From Brucella tritici (lineage in GTDB: Bacteria; Pseudomonadota; Alphaproteobacteria; Rhizobiales; Rhizobiaceae), in NCBI RefSeq assembly GCF_008932295.1, contig NZ_WBWA01000018.1, positions 1 through 64,000 of the forward strand: DNA of 64,000 bases, read 5' to 3'. Both the position numbers and the translations under genes were made by a program. The first letter of the stretch is position 1, and the number at the start of each line of letters is the position of its first letter. Under the pieces are notes generated by a model. It had not been told where the DNA came from. It saw nothing but the letters and a program-made list of their open reading frames with translations, and ran no database searches. Positions 42,265 through 52,895 of the stretch are shown in pieces.

Positions 42265-42912
42265 TCACTGCGCCGCGAAGCGCTTGTCGAGAAGATCGAC
42301 CCCGCGCGCCACGATATAGATGATGATCATGTAGAGAACGGCAGCAACGCCGAAAATCTCGAACGGCTTGTAGGTCGAACCGATAAAACGCTGCGCCGTA
42401 TAGGTCAGCTCAACCACCGAAATAGTGGAGACCAGCGCTGAACCTTTCAAAAGGGCAATAGCGTTGACGCCAAGCGGACGGATCATCAGGCGAGCCGCCT
42501 GCGGCAGCACGACGAACCGCATGGTCTGGCCGCGCCCGAAGCCGATGGAGCGCGCCGCTTCGCTCTGCCCGCGATCAACGCTCAGGATCGCACCACGGAT
42601 CGATTCCGACATGTATGCGCCGATATTCAGTCCCAGCCCGATGACACCAGCGGCAAACGGTTCCAGATTGATGCCGATCTGCGGGCCGCCGAAATAGAGA
42701 ATGAAGAGCTGTACAAGGCAGGGCGTGCCGCGAAAAACGCTGACATAGGCCGCCGCCAGTCCTCGCAGAATGGGTGAGCGGGACAGGCGGCCCGCCACGA
42801 GTATTGCAGCCACCACAAGACCCAAGATCAGGGCCAGCGCGGAAATTTGCACAGTTACCCATGCCGCCTCCAGAAAGAACGGGAGGACGCGCTGCATCAA
42901 CGCAAAATCCAT
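42265..42912 (-). CDS. Polar amino acid ABC importer, permease subunit 1
   Basis: A 215-residue permease of the HisQ/GlnP group with five predicted helices. The EAA loop is GQSEAARSIGFGRGQTMRFV followed by VLPQA. The RGTPCLVQLFILYFGGPQIG motif near the middle is typical. It lies 62 bases after the binding-protein gene, with a GC-rich hairpin in between, and 11 bases before the second permease gene. Confidence 0.93.
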   Translation of the reverse strand: MDFALMQRVLPFFLEAAWVTVQISALALILGLVVAAILVAGRLSRSPILRGLAAAYVSVFRGTPCLVQLFILYFGGPQIGINLEPFAAGVIGLGLNIGAYMSESIRGAILSVDRGQSEAARSIGFGRGQTMRFVVLPQAARLMIRPLGVNAIALLKGSALVSTISVVELTYTAQRFIGSTYKPFEIFGVAAVLYMIIIYIVARGVDLLDKRFAAQ

Positions 42913-42942
42913 CGGAAAACTCCGGTCAATCGGTTCTCAACC

Positions 42943-42963
42943 GGCCCGGACATATGCCGGGCC
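42943..42963 (-). terminator. Hairpin between binding-protein and permease genes
   Basis: GGCCCGG (42943-42949) and CCGGGCC (42957-42963) form a perfect 7-bp stem with a 7-base loop, 11 bases after the stop of the binding-protein gene. A second small stem, CGGTT-GAG-AACCG on the minus strand, follows. Likely an mRNA stabiliser or partial terminator. Confidence 0.6.
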
Positions 42964-42974
42964 GGGATGACGCA

Positions 42975-43760
42975 TCAGCGGATATCGCTGCCAACCCATT
43001 GCATCGAGATCTTCTCGTAGGTGCCGTCGGCCATGATCTCGTCTAGCGCCTTCTGCATGGCTGCCTTCAGCTCCGGATTGTTCTTGCGGATGGCAATGCC
43101 AATGGCAACGCTGCCGCCTTCGATATCGGGCGTATCGAGCCTGCGGACCTTCTGTCCTGTTTCCTTGATCGCCACCATGACCGGGATATTATCGACAACA
43201 ATAGCGTCGACACGACCCGAATTCAGTTCGAGCATCAGTTCCGGCAGGCCCTTATAGGTGCGAATGGTCCAGCCACCCTGTTCACGGGCCCACTTCTCAT
43301 GGGTTTCACCAAGCGTTACGCCCAGCGTCTTGCCCTTGAGATCGTCGAGCTTTTGAACAGCAGAGTCCTCCTTCACGAAAACCGCACGACCTGCATGATA
43401 ATACGGCCCAACAAAATCCACGGCCTTTTCGCGTTCCGGCGTGATCGTCATGGAGCCAACCACCGTGTCGAACTTGCCAGCTCGAAGACCGGCGACGATA
43501 CCGTCCCATGCGGTGGTGATAAGCTGTGGCTTGAGCTGCATGCGCTCGGCAATCGCCGAACCGATGGAAGCGTCGAAGCCCACGACTTCGTTCTTCTCAT
43601 TGACGAAATTGAACGGCGGGTACTGGCCGCTCATGGCGATCTTCAGCTCGCCCGCGGCCTTGATTTTTTCAAGATCATCCGCCTGTGCAGGTGCAACCGC
43701 AAAGACTGCGGTGGCTGCAATCGCGGCCGCGGCAATGAAACCCGTGAATTTGTTAAACAT
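42975..43760 (-). CDS. Polar amino acid ABC importer, periplasmic binding protein
   Basis: A 261-residue family 3 binding protein. ATG 43760 opens a clear signal peptide (about residues 1-27, ending AQA); the open frame upstream is not coding. The mature start DDLEKIKAAGELKIAMSGQY and the GFDASIGSAIAERM segment are family features, as is the TITPEREKAVDFVGPYY motif in the first lobe. It delivers a polar amino acid or amine to the permeases. First gene of the ten-gene operon, facing the LysR gene at 43885. Confidence 0.93.
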   Translation of the reverse strand: MFNKFTGFIAAAAIAATAVFAVAPAQADDLEKIKAAGELKIAMSGQYPPFNFVNEKNEVVGFDASIGSAIAERMQLKPQLITTAWDGIVAGLRAGKFDTVVGSMTITPEREKAVDFVGPYYHAGRAVFVKEDSAVQKLDDLKGKTLGVTLGETHEKWAREQGGWTIRTYKGLPELMLELNSGRVDAIVVDNIPVMVAIKETGQKVRRLDTPDIEGGSVAIGIAIRKNNPELKAAMQKALDEIMADGTYEKISMQWVGSDIR

Positions 43761-43884
43761 GCTGTTCCCGACTTCCCTTTGTTTGTTTTTCTTGAGGCTT
43801 TTTGATGCCTTCCAATATTCATGATTGCTTTTATGGATGCATTTCGCAAATAGATAATAGGAATAGATTGCATAGATTTGATGA

Positions 43885-44856
43885 ATGGATGATGCCATGT
43901 CGTTACATCGCCCTGAACGCCTTGTCTGGGATTTGGACTGGAATCTTCTGCGCAGTTTTGTGGTAATTGCGGAGGTCAAAAGCATCACCCGCGCAGCAGA
44001 GCGCCTCAACCTCAAACAGCCGAGTGTAAGCAATGCGTTGCGCCGATTGGAAGACCGCATCGGCCAGCGACTGGTGGAGCGCGACGCAACCCATTTTGAG
44101 CTGACGGACGTCGGCAAACTGCTCTACGAACAAAGTATCGAGGTGTTTGGCGCGATTTCACAGCTACCGCAACTGGTGCGCGGCGTCGGTGACAACGTGA
44201 CTGGCCATGTCACCATCTCTGTCGCCAGCCACATCATATCGCCGATCTTCGATCAAGCGCTCGCGCTGTTTCATGAACAGCATCCCAATGCGACACTGAC
44301 GATCAACGTATCCGCCAGTACAGAAGTCGCGCGGCTTGTGCGCGAGAAGCGCGCTTCCTTCGGCCTTGGTCTGGTGAGCAATCGCGACCCCGCGCTCGAC
44401 TACACCATGGTCTATCGCGAGTTCTTCGGGTTTTTCTGCGGGCCTCGGCACCGGATGTTCGGCCAGTCTGGACTGACCCTTGCCGATCTGAAGGGAGAAC
44501 CATCGGTTTCGTTCCAGACCGATCATATTGCCGACGCGCTGCGACCCGTAGCCCTGTTGCGCAGTGAGGCGCGACTTTCACCGGATGTAGTCGGCACCTC
44601 GTCAAGCCTCGAAGAAGTCCGCCGGATGATCATCACAGGGCTCGGCATCGGCCCACTTCCATTGCATGTCGCGCGACGCGAGATCGATGACGGCCTTCTC
44701 TGGCGTTTGCCGCCTTACGACAACCCGCCTGCCATCGATGTTTTCCTGATCCACAATCCTGAAGCCAACCTCAACAAGGCGGAAAAGGCCATGCTGGCCG
44801 GACTGAAATCTATCATTGCATCAACGCCCCTTGAGGAGCGCATCTACCAGGATTGA
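43885..44856 (+). CDS. LysR-family transcriptional regulator
   Basis: A 323-residue LysR protein. The helix-turn-helix lies at about residues 21-80 (LRSFVVIAEVKSITRAAERL, then KQPSVSNALRRLEDRIGQRL), followed by the substrate-binding domain. It is divergent from the ABC-BKACE operon, with 124 bases between the starts, the usual layout for a LysR activator of the neighbouring operon. Starts at 43885 or 43897 are both possible. Its 3' end nearly meets that of the second LysR gene, 20 bases away and convergent. Confidence 0.92.
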   Translation: MDDAMSLHRPERLVWDLDWNLLRSFVVIAEVKSITRAAERLNLKQPSVSNALRRLEDRIGQRLVERDATHFELTDVGKLLYEQSIEVFGAISQLPQLVRGVGDNVTGHVTISVASHIISPIFDQALALFHEQHPNATLTINVSASTEVARLVREKRASFGLGLVSNRDPALDYTMVYREFFGFFCGPRHRMFGQSGLTLADLKGEPSVSFQTDHIADALRPVALLRSEARLSPDVVGTSSSLEEVRRMIITGLGIGPLPLHVARREIDDGLLWRLPPYDNPPAIDVFLIHNPEANLNKAEKAMLAGLKSIIASTPLEERIYQD

Positions 44857-44876
44857 GCCCCCCAAAGCCCCTATCT

Positions 44877-45764
44877 TCATGGCTGTGCAAGCAGCGTTTC
44901 ATGATAGGCCCAGAACTCGTCTATGAAGCGCTGCGCCAGGCTGTTGTCGGGGCCGTTACTGCGGCGAATGACCAGAAACCCAGCATCGACGAAGCTCGCG
45001 AAAGGCCGGATCGCCACGCCGCGTCCGCGAAATTCCGTTGCCGACGACGGATCGATGATCGTTATGCCCACACCTTCGGCCACAAGCGTCAGTGCCGTAT
45101 GCGACAAGCGTGTCTCAATGGTGGCCGACCGTGGAATGCGCGCAAGCGCAACCTCGACGCGCATGGCAAACAGCGACCCCGGCTCCAGCGTGATCATACG
45201 TTCATCGGCGAGATCATCCGGTGAAACCACAGGATAGTCCGCGAGACGATGCCCCAGCGGGACAGCGACAACCGCCGGTATCGCCCGGGTCTCGATATTG
45301 AAACCGGGCCGGTCGAGCGGACCATCGGCAAATCCGAGATCGACCTGACCAGATGCGACGGCCTCAACAACCATCGCCGAAGGAATACCGTTGAGAGAGG
45401 CGTGGATATTGGGCCGCTCCTTGAGAAAACGCGCAAGGAAGCGCGGCATGATCCCGTTTGCAAGCGCAGGCATGGCCGCAATCCGCAGCATGCCCGCATT
45501 CTGACGGCTGATCTCGTCGGCGAAACTCCGGATGCGATTGAGCCCGACATAGGCCCGCTCTACCTCCTGCAACAGCGTCATGGCCGCCTGCGTTGGGACC
45601 AACTGGTTTCCGCGACGGTTGAAGAGCTTGAGTTTCGTGTCGATTTCAAAGTCGCGGATCAGGCGGCTCACGGCGGGTTGAGTGATCGACATCAGTTCCG
45701 CCGCAGCCGTCATTTTTCCGGTCAGCATGACGGTTCGGAACGCTTCGACCTGACGCAGGTTCAT
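44877..45764 (-). CDS. LysR-family transcriptional regulator
   Basis: A 295-residue LysR protein. The helix-turn-helix ([20 protein letters not shown], then [20 protein letters not shown]) is of the type seen in regulators of opine and amino acid catabolism such as OccR/NocR, and the substrate domain follows. It is divergent from the second ABC importer operon (start 45896). A candidate LysR box lies in the gap. It should respond to the compound imported and oxidised by that operon. Confidence 0.92.
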   Translation of the reverse strand: MNLRQVEAFRTVMLTGKMTAAAELMSITQPAVSRLIRDFEIDTKLKLFNRRGNQLVPTQAAMTLLQEVERAYVGLNRIRSFADEISRQNAGMLRIAAMPALANGIMPRFLARFLKERPNIHASLNGIPSAMVVEAVASGQVDLGFADGPLDRPGFNIETRAIPAVVAVPLGHRLADYPVVSPDDLADERMITLEPGSLFAMRVEVALARIPRSATIETRLSHTALTLVAEGVGITIIDPSSATEFRGRGVAIRPFASFVDAGFLVIRRSNGPDNSLAQRFIDEFWAYHETLLAQP

Positions 45765-45771
45765 GTTTCAC

Positions 45772-45788
45772 CATAATATTTGGTTATG
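45772..45788. promoter_or_regulatory. Candidate LysR operator
   Basis: CATAA (45772-45776) and TTATG (45784-45788) are inverted around 7 bases. The inner span fits the T-N11-A rule of LysR boxes. It lies 8 bases before the LysR start on one side and about 108 bases before the first permease gene on the other. Confidence 0.5.
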
Positions 45789-45895
45789 CTTGAGGCTTCA
45801 TTTCGAATTTGACTGTATTGAGCCCCGCTGTCAAACCACTCCCATAAACGTATCGGCGCGGTGAAAGCACCGGACATAAAAAGGGAACTAGGCAG

Positions 45896-46621
45896 TTGGG
45901 TGCGGTCAGCGCATATCTGGATTTGATGGGTTTTGCCGAAGACGGCTGGGGCTACGATATGCTCCGGGCCACCGGCATGACACTCGCGGTAGCCTTTTGC
46001 GGCTTTGCGGCAGGTGCGGTGTTCGGTATGATTGCCGCTGCCGCGTCATTTTCATCACAGCGCATTCTCAGAGTTGCGGCTGACGGCTATTCGACAGTGC
46101 TTCGCGGCATCCCCGATCTTCTGGTCATTTACCTGTTCTATTTCGGCAGCAGCGCTGTGTTGAGCCAGATCGGCGCGTTGTTCGGCGGGCAAGGCTTCGT
46201 CAGCGCGCCAATCTTCATCACCGGTGCACTGGCCATTGGCGTGGTATCGGGCGCTTATCAGGCTGAAGTCTATCGCGGCGCAGTGCTTGCACTCCCCAAA
46301 GGCGAGATCGAGGCTGCCAAAGCCTATGGCATGCCACCGCGTCTGCTGTTTCGCCGCATCATGGTTCCGCAGGCGGCACGCTTCGCCATTCCGGGCATCG
46401 GCAATGTCTGGCAGCTTGTCTTGAAAGAGTCTGCACTGATTTCGGTCGTCGGACTGGTTGAGCTGATGCGTCAGGCGCAAATCGGCGCTGGATCGACCCG
46501 CAAGCCGTTCACCTTCTTTCTGACCGCGGGGCTGCTTTATCTCGTCATCACATTCATATCGGGCTTGCTATTCAAGAACGCCGAAAAGCGCGCCATGCGC
46601 GGTATCCGGAGGGCGGTATGA
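45896..46621 (+). CDS. Amino acid ABC importer, permease subunit (HisQ/OccQ type)
   Basis: A 241-residue permease. A TTG at 45896 is the best start (AGG upstream, and the frame is closed before it); ATG 45926 is an alternative. Five helices are predicted; the EAA loop is GEIEAAKAYGMPPRLLFRRI followed by MVPQA. The RGIPDLLVIYLFYFG motif matches the HisQ/OccQ/NocQ group used for basic amino acids and opines. First gene of the second importer operon. Confidence 0.92.
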   Translation: MGAVSAYLDLMGFAEDGWGYDMLRATGMTLAVAFCGFAAGAVFGMIAAAASFSSQRILRVAADGYSTVLRGIPDLLVIYLFYFGSSAVLSQIGALFGGQGFVSAPIFITGALAIGVVSGAYQAEVYRGAVLALPKGEIEAAKAYGMPPRLLFRRIMVPQAARFAIPGIGNVWQLVLKESALISVVGLVELMRQAQIGAGSTRKPFTFFLTAGLLYLVITFISGLLFKNAEKRAMRGIRRAV

Positions 46622-47342
46622 GCTTTCTCGACCTGCCGTTCATGTTCGACAGTTTCGTTCAGCTATGCCGGGGTATTCCGCTGACGCTGCAACTGATGGC
46701 GCTATCGGTTATCAGCGGTGCCGTGCTGGCCACCATCCTGGCTACGATGCGTCTGTCGGGCAATCTGATACTGGACCTCATTGCGCGAGGTTATATCTTT
46801 GTGCTGCGCGGCACCCCGCTGCTCGTGCAACTCTACATCATCTATTACGGTCTCAGCCAGTTTCCCGAACTACGCCGGAGTTTTCTCTGGCCGTTTCTAC
46901 GCGAACCCTATTGGTGCGCGGTGCTGGCTCTGGCGCTCAATACAGCTGCCTATAGCGCCGAAATCATACGTGGCGGCGTTCTGTCGGTCGCGACCGGGCA
47001 AATCGAAGCGGCGCGCGCTTATGGCATGAGCGGCTTTACACTCGTCCGTCGCATTCTGGCCCCGCAGGCTCTGCGGCAGATGCTGCCCGCCTATTCGAAC
47101 GAAGTCATCTTGATGGTGAAGTCCACGGCGTTGGCATCAACCATCACAATGATGGAAGTGACAGGGCTGGCGGCCAAGCTGATTTCTGCCACCTATCGGC
47201 CGGTCGAAGTCTTCATCTGCGCAGGCGCGATCTATCTCCTCTTGAATTTCGTCGTCACCAGAATCTTCAAACTGCTGGAATACCGCCTTTCGGCGGCCCA
47301 GCGTCAGCCTGTCATCGTGCATGCCGCCGGAGGAAACTCATA

Positions 47343-47343
<1 letters not shown>
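46618..47343 (+). CDS. Amino acid ABC importer, permease subunit (HisM/OccM type)
   Basis: A 241-residue permease overlapping the first by four bases (ATGA). The motif [20 protein letters not shown] and the EAA loop [20 protein letters not shown] followed by LAPQA match the HisM/OccM group. It forms the channel with the preceding gene product. The stop overlaps the ATG of the ATPase gene by one base. Confidence 0.93.
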
Positions 47344-48984
<1,641 letters not shown>

Positions 48985-48996
48985 GCCTACACAATC

Positions 48997-49018
48997 GGGC
49001 CTGACTCTCGTCAGGCCC
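48997..49018 (+). terminator. Hairpin between binding-protein and oxidase genes
   Basis: GGGCCTGA (48997-49004), loop CTCTCG, TCAGGCCC (49011-49018): a perfect 8-bp stem, 12 bases after the stop. No T run follows. Likely a partial terminator or stabiliser that keeps oxidase expression below that of the binding protein. Confidence 0.65.
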
Positions 49019-49056
49019 AACCCTGACGACGCTGTGACAACAGATTGAATTTACGA

Positions 49057-50172
49057 ATGCGCAGATTGCCGGACCAAAACATAATCATTATCGGAGCGGG
49101 ACTGGTTGGCTCTGCCATCGCCTGGGGTCTCGCCCGATCTGGTCTGCGTCCAATGCTTCTCGATGGGGAAGACCTGTCCCTGCGCGCATCCCGTGCCAAT
49201 TTCGCGCTCATCTGGGTACAGGGCAAAGGCGTAGGCGCACCACACTATGCCCGCTGGACAATGCAATCTGCGCGCCTGTGGCCCGCTTTCGCAGACGAGT
49301 TGCGGGATGTGACCGGGCTTGATGTGGCGTTGAAACAGACCGGTGCCTTTACCTTCTGCCTCGACGAGCGCGAGCTTCAAATGTTTGCCGAAGACGTCGA
49401 TACCGTGGCGCGCGAGCTTGGCAATGACGCCCCGGAACATGTTGTGCTCGACCATCAGGGAACGGCCAAAATGGTCCCCTCCATCGGCCGGGATGTGATC
49501 GGTTCAATCTATTCGCCAATGGACGGCGACGTGAATTCACTGCGCCTGTTTCGCGCCTTGCATACGGGCATGATCAAACTCGGCGCTGCCTACGAACCGC
49601 ATTGTGAAGTCTCGTCCATCACCCCGCAAAACGGCGGCTTTCTCCTGAGTGGCACATGGGGTGAAGTCTTCACCGAACGCGTCATTCTGGCTGCGGGCAA
49701 CGGCAATGCAGAGCTTGCAAAGAGTGTCGGTCTCGATGCGCCGGTCGTGCGCAGCAAAGGTCAAATTCTTGTAACGGAGAAATGCGCGCCTTTCTTCCCT
49801 TATACAGCGGCGACGCTGCGGCAGGCGGATGAAGGCGGTGTGATGATCGGCGACAGTCAGGAAACCCATACGGATCGGATCGCCACCAATCAGGACATCA
49901 GTGCAGTTCTGGCCAACAGAGCCGTTCGGACGTTCCCCCATCTGGCCGACGTCAATGTCATTCGCAGTTGGGCCGGATTTCGGGTCAAGACACCGGATGG
50001 CCTGCCTGTCTACGAACAATCCGAAAGCCATAAGGGCGCGTATGTCGTCATGTGCCATTCCGGCGTCACGCTTGCAGCCAACCACGCCCTGATCGTGGCG
50101 CAGGAAATAGCAGCCGATGTCAAACAACTTGCTGGTGATGCGTTCTCCGGCCGGAGGTTTCATGTCTCCTAA
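49057..50172 (+). CDS. FAD-dependent amino acid oxidase subunit, HcnC/OoxB/DAO family
   Basis: A 371-residue D-amino-acid-oxidase-fold flavoprotein. The FAD motif IIIIGAGLVGSAIA is at residues 9-22; WAGFRVKTPDGLPVYEQ near residue 310 is the substrate-side signature of the glycine/sarcosine/opine oxidase group. ATG 49057 is preferred over TTG 49045. Together with the two following genes it makes a three-component dehydrogenase like octopine or nopaline oxidase, D-hydroxyproline dehydrogenase or HCN synthase: this subunit oxidises the C-N bond of the imported compound to an imine. Confidence 0.88.
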   Translation: MRRLPDQNIIIIGAGLVGSAIAWGLARSGLRPMLLDGEDLSLRASRANFALIWVQGKGVGAPHYARWTMQSARLWPAFADELRDVTGLDVALKQTGAFTFCLDERELQMFAEDVDTVARELGNDAPEHVVLDHQGTAKMVPSIGRDVIGSIYSPMDGDVNSLRLFRALHTGMIKLGAAYEPHCEVSSITPQNGGFLLSGTWGEVFTERVILAAGNGNAELAKSVGLDAPVVRSKGQILVTEKCAPFFPYTAATLRQADEGGVMIGDSQETHTDRIATNQDISAVLANRAVRTFPHLADVNVIRSWAGFRVKTPDGLPVYEQSESHKGAYVVMCHSGVTLAANHALIVAQEIAADVKQLAGDAFSGRRFHVS

Positions 50173-50467
50173 AATGTTCCTGAAAACTGAGACACCAGAG
50201 GAAACCGTGACGATCACATTCGATGCGCGCACCTTAACGGTGCCTGCCAATGTAACTGTCGCCGCAGCGCTGCTTGGAGAGGGTATCAACCGGCTCAGAG
50301 ATAGCGTCGTTGGTAATCAGCCGCGAGCGCCCTACTGCCTGATGGGTATCTGTTTTGAGTGTCTGGTTGCCATTGATGGTGTTCAGAACCGCCAAGCCTG
50401 CATGACGCCCGTGGTCGATGGAATGGTCATTTCTTCGCAGACCGGCGCACGTCGGGTGGAACCATGA
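50162..50467 (+). CDS. Small [2Fe-2S] ferredoxin-like subunit, HcnA type
   Basis: A 101-residue protein starting at ATG 50162 (CCGGAGG upstream). Cysteines C59, C64, C67 and C80 in CLMGICFECLVAIDG and QAC fit the C-x4-C-x2-C-x12-C ligand pattern of plant-type [2Fe-2S] domains. The FDARTLTVPANVTVAAALL start is typical of the small subunits of HcnABC, opine oxidase and sarcosine oxidase-like complexes. It overlaps the FAD gene by 11 bases and the next gene by four, so all three are translated together. It should carry electrons between the two flavoproteins. Confidence 0.88.
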   Translation: MSPKMFLKTETPEETVTITFDARTLTVPANVTVAAALLGEGINRLRDSVVGNQPRAPYCLMGICFECLVAIDGVQNRQACMTPVVDGMVISSQTGARRVEP

Positions 50468-51957
50468 CCACCATGCTCAAGAGAATTTCCGATATTCATG
50501 CGCTCGACGCGTTTTACGACCTTGCCATTATCGGCGCGGGACCGGCAGGCATGTCGGCAGCGGCAGAGGCCAGTAACGCTGGCGCCAAAGTGGTCCTGTT
50601 CGACGAGAACCCCGCCGCCGGCGGCCAGATTTACCGTGGCATTGAACACAATACGACTGCCCGCAGACCGTTTCTCGGCACCGACTACTGGCGGGGCAAA
50701 GAAGTCCTGCAAGCATTTATCGTCAGCAATGCCACCTATGTGCCACAGGCTCTCGTCTGGAGTGTGGAACCTCAGGACGGCGGCGACAGCAACAGCGTGG
50801 CGCTGCGCGTGTCAGTGGGCGGCAAGAGCGGGATTGTCTCCGCACGCCGTGTGATCTTCGCGACCGGCGCGATGGAGCGCCCGATGCCTGTCAGGGGTTG
50901 GACGTTGCCGGGTGTAATGACCGTTGGCGCGGCACAGATTGCACTGAAGACTTCCGGCCTCCTGCCCAACGGACGTGTGGTTCTGGCAGGAACCGGTCCG
51001 CTCCTCTACATGTTCGCCGCGCAGCTGTTGCAGGCGGGCGGCAAGGTTGCTGCTCTGCTCGATACGACGCCCGGCGCAAATTACGCGAAAGCTGCACCGA
51101 ACCTGCTTTCATTCCTTTTCTCGCCCTATGCCTTGAAGGGGCTTTCCCTGCTTTTGAAGGTGCGCAAGTCGGTGCCGGTTTATTCCGATGTCACCGAAAT
51201 AGCCATTGAAGAAAAAGACGAAGCCGAAGCGATCTGCTTTTCGGCCAAAGGCAAGACTCACAGGCTTGCTGTCGATAGCGTGTTCCTGCATCAGGGTGTG
51301 ATCCCCAACAACAATCTCGCCAATGCTTCGGGCTGCACGCTCGTGTGGAACGACAGCCAGAAATGTTTCCAACCACAACTCGACGACAACGGTCGTTCGT
51401 CTGTTCCGTCCATCTATATTGCTGGTGACGGCAGCGGCATCGGCGGTGCGTTGGTTGCCGAGCAGAGCGGGCGTATCGCTGCGCTCGCGGCCTGTCAGGA
51501 TATCTTTCCGGCACTGGCAACATCGTTGGCGTCAAAAATCGCAAAGCTGCAGGCGCAGGCGCGACGCGTCGAACGCGGGCGCGCCTTTATCGATGCACTC
51601 TACCTGCCTGCACAGGCATTTCGCGCACCGGCGGACAGAGACACGATTGTCTGCCGTTGCGAAGAAGTGACCGCAGGCGCAATCCGCGACGCGGCAGCCT
51701 GTAACATCGCCGGCCCGAACCAGCTGAAAACCATGTTCCGCTGTGGCATGGGGCCTTGTCAGGGGCGCTTGTGCAGTTCCACAGTCACGGAAATTCTGGC
51801 CGAGGTGCAAAACCGCGCGCCGGAAACAGTCGGCTTCTATCGTCTGCGTGCGCCGGTGAAACCGGTGCCGCTCAGCGAAATCGCAGCACTCCCTCAAACC
51901 CCCGATGCTGTCTTCGCCGTTACCGGCGAGCAACCGGAAAATTCCCCAACCATCTGA
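50464..51957 (+). CDS. FAD/NAD(P)-binding oxidoreductase with BFD-like [2Fe-2S] domain, HcnB/OoxA type
   Basis: A 497-residue protein. The N-terminal dinucleotide motif is AIIGAGPAGMSAAA (residues 21-34), with DENPAAGGQIYRG after it. A second nucleotide-binding segment is VVLAGTGPLLYMFAAQLL. The C-terminus (about 395-450) has CRCEEVTAGAIRDA and RCGMGPCQGRLC, the four-cysteine site of BFD-type [2Fe-2S] domains. This is the A/B-type subunit of HcnABC, octopine oxidase and D-hydroxyproline dehydrogenase complexes, passing electrons toward the respiratory chain. It overlaps the ferredoxin gene by four bases and is followed after 12 bases by ridA. Confidence 0.9.
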   Translation: MTTMLKRISDIHALDAFYDLAIIGAGPAGMSAAAEASNAGAKVVLFDENPAAGGQIYRGIEHNTTARRPFLGTDYWRGKEVLQAFIVSNATYVPQALVWSVEPQDGGDSNSVALRVSVGGKSGIVSARRVIFATGAMERPMPVRGWTLPGVMTVGAAQIALKTSGLLPNGRVVLAGTGPLLYMFAAQLLQAGGKVAALLDTTPGANYAKAAPNLLSFLFSPYALKGLSLLLKVRKSVPVYSDVTEIAIEEKDEAEAICFSAKGKTHRLAVDSVFLHQGVIPNNNLANASGCTLVWNDSQKCFQPQLDDNGRSSVPSIYIAGDGSGIGGALVAEQSGRIAALAACQDIFPALATSLASKIAKLQAQARRVERGRAFIDALYLPAQAFRAPADRDTIVCRCEEVTAGAIRDAAACNIAGPNQLKTMFRCGMGPCQGRLCSSTVTEILAEVQNRAPETVGFYRLRAPVKPVPLSEIAALPQTPDAVFAVTGEQPENSPTI

Positions 51958-51969
51958 AAGGATTAAACT

Positions 51970-52314
51970 ATGGCTGAGCGTTTCATTCAGACGCCGATCA
52001 TGCATCGCGTCGTCGAGCACAATGGCATTGTCTATGTCGGCGGAACCACCTGTGATGACGAAAGCCTGGATATGGCCGGGCAGACCCGCGAAATCCTCGC
52101 CAAGCTCGACAGCTATCTGGCGCAGGCAGGCACGGACAAGACCAAGCTTCTGGCAGCCACCATCTTCGTAACGGATCTCAACAAAAAGCCTGAAATGGAT
52201 AAGGTCTGGAAGGAATGGATCGATCCTTCGTTGCTGCCAACCCGAGCAACCGTTGGCGTTGCCGATCTGGGCGGCGACACGCTGATTGAGATCGTGGTTT
52301 CCGCTTACAAATAA
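51970..52314 (+). CDS. RidA-family enamine/imine deaminase
   Basis: A 114-residue protein of the YjgF/YER057c/UK114 family, usual length. It begins with the family pattern (VVEHNGIVYVGGTTCDD) and ends with RATVGVADLGGDTLIEIVVS, where the R-A-x-V-G-V and E-I-x-x-x-A segments hold the arginine and glutamate of the active site. RidA proteins hydrolyse reactive enamines and imines to keto acids and ammonia. As last gene of the oxidase operon it probably clears the imine made by the FAD subunit. A strong terminator follows. Confidence 0.92.
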   Translation: MAERFIQTPIMHRVVEHNGIVYVGGTTCDDESLDMAGQTREILAKLDSYLAQAGTDKTKLLAATIFVTDLNKKPEMDKVWKEWIDPSLLPTRATVGVADLGGDTLIEIVVSAYK

Positions 52315-52351
52315 TCGATTTTAAAAATCTCGTGGGTTTTGAAAAAAGAAG

Positions 52352-52383
52352 CCGCCGACTGGATGACAGTCGGCGGTTTTTCT
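52352..52383 (+). terminator. Terminator of the oxidase-ridA operon
   Basis: CCGCCGACTG (52352-52361), loop GATGA, CAGTCGGCGG (52367-52376), then TTTTTCTC. A perfect 10-bp GC-rich stem with a T run. Confidence 0.92.
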
Positions 52384-52895
52384 CTATCCAAGACGCTATA
52401 GCCTTTGGCGGCTATGGCTATCAGTGGACTTTACTACGTTAAATTTCAGAAGTATACGATTATTCTTAATAGTATATTTAAATAATTCTCTATAAAAACA
52501 TTCCATTGAAATCCTGTAATCCCGATTAATTTCTCCACATAAACTATTATCGTGAATATTTATCAAAATATATCGATTATTGTTATTTATTTCGATATAC
52601 TAAAGCTTCTGCGTACTGTTTTCAGTGGTGGCAAATCCCGCATCCTCAGCGAAGCGGCGCCTGAGTTTTCGGAGGGACATTTGAACATCCAAACCCTTTT
52701 AGAAGTAATGGATAGGGCAATCACCTTGACAGCCCGCGATGTTAACGGGGCCAAAGAACCCGTTCGTTCGTTTCAATTTCTATTTCCGTTCGGGGACGAA
52801 CGCTTCTGCGGCGCATTCCAACTTACTTCGAGTGAATTGCCTGTTGGTTTCCACGCGGAACTGAGCCGGTTAGGCAGATAAGGGGATGCGGACTA
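52384..52895. other. AT-rich gap before the IS elements, with one doubtful open frame
   Basis: The stretch 52430-52610 is strongly AT-rich, unlike the genes around. A plus-strand frame at 52552-52881 (109 codons) ends just before the IS5-type element. Its second half (HLNIQTLLEVMDRAITLTAR, then FLFPFGDERFCGAFQL) reads like protein, but there is no ribosome site and I know no relative. It may be the end of a gene brought in or broken by the IS elements. Confidence 0.35.
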
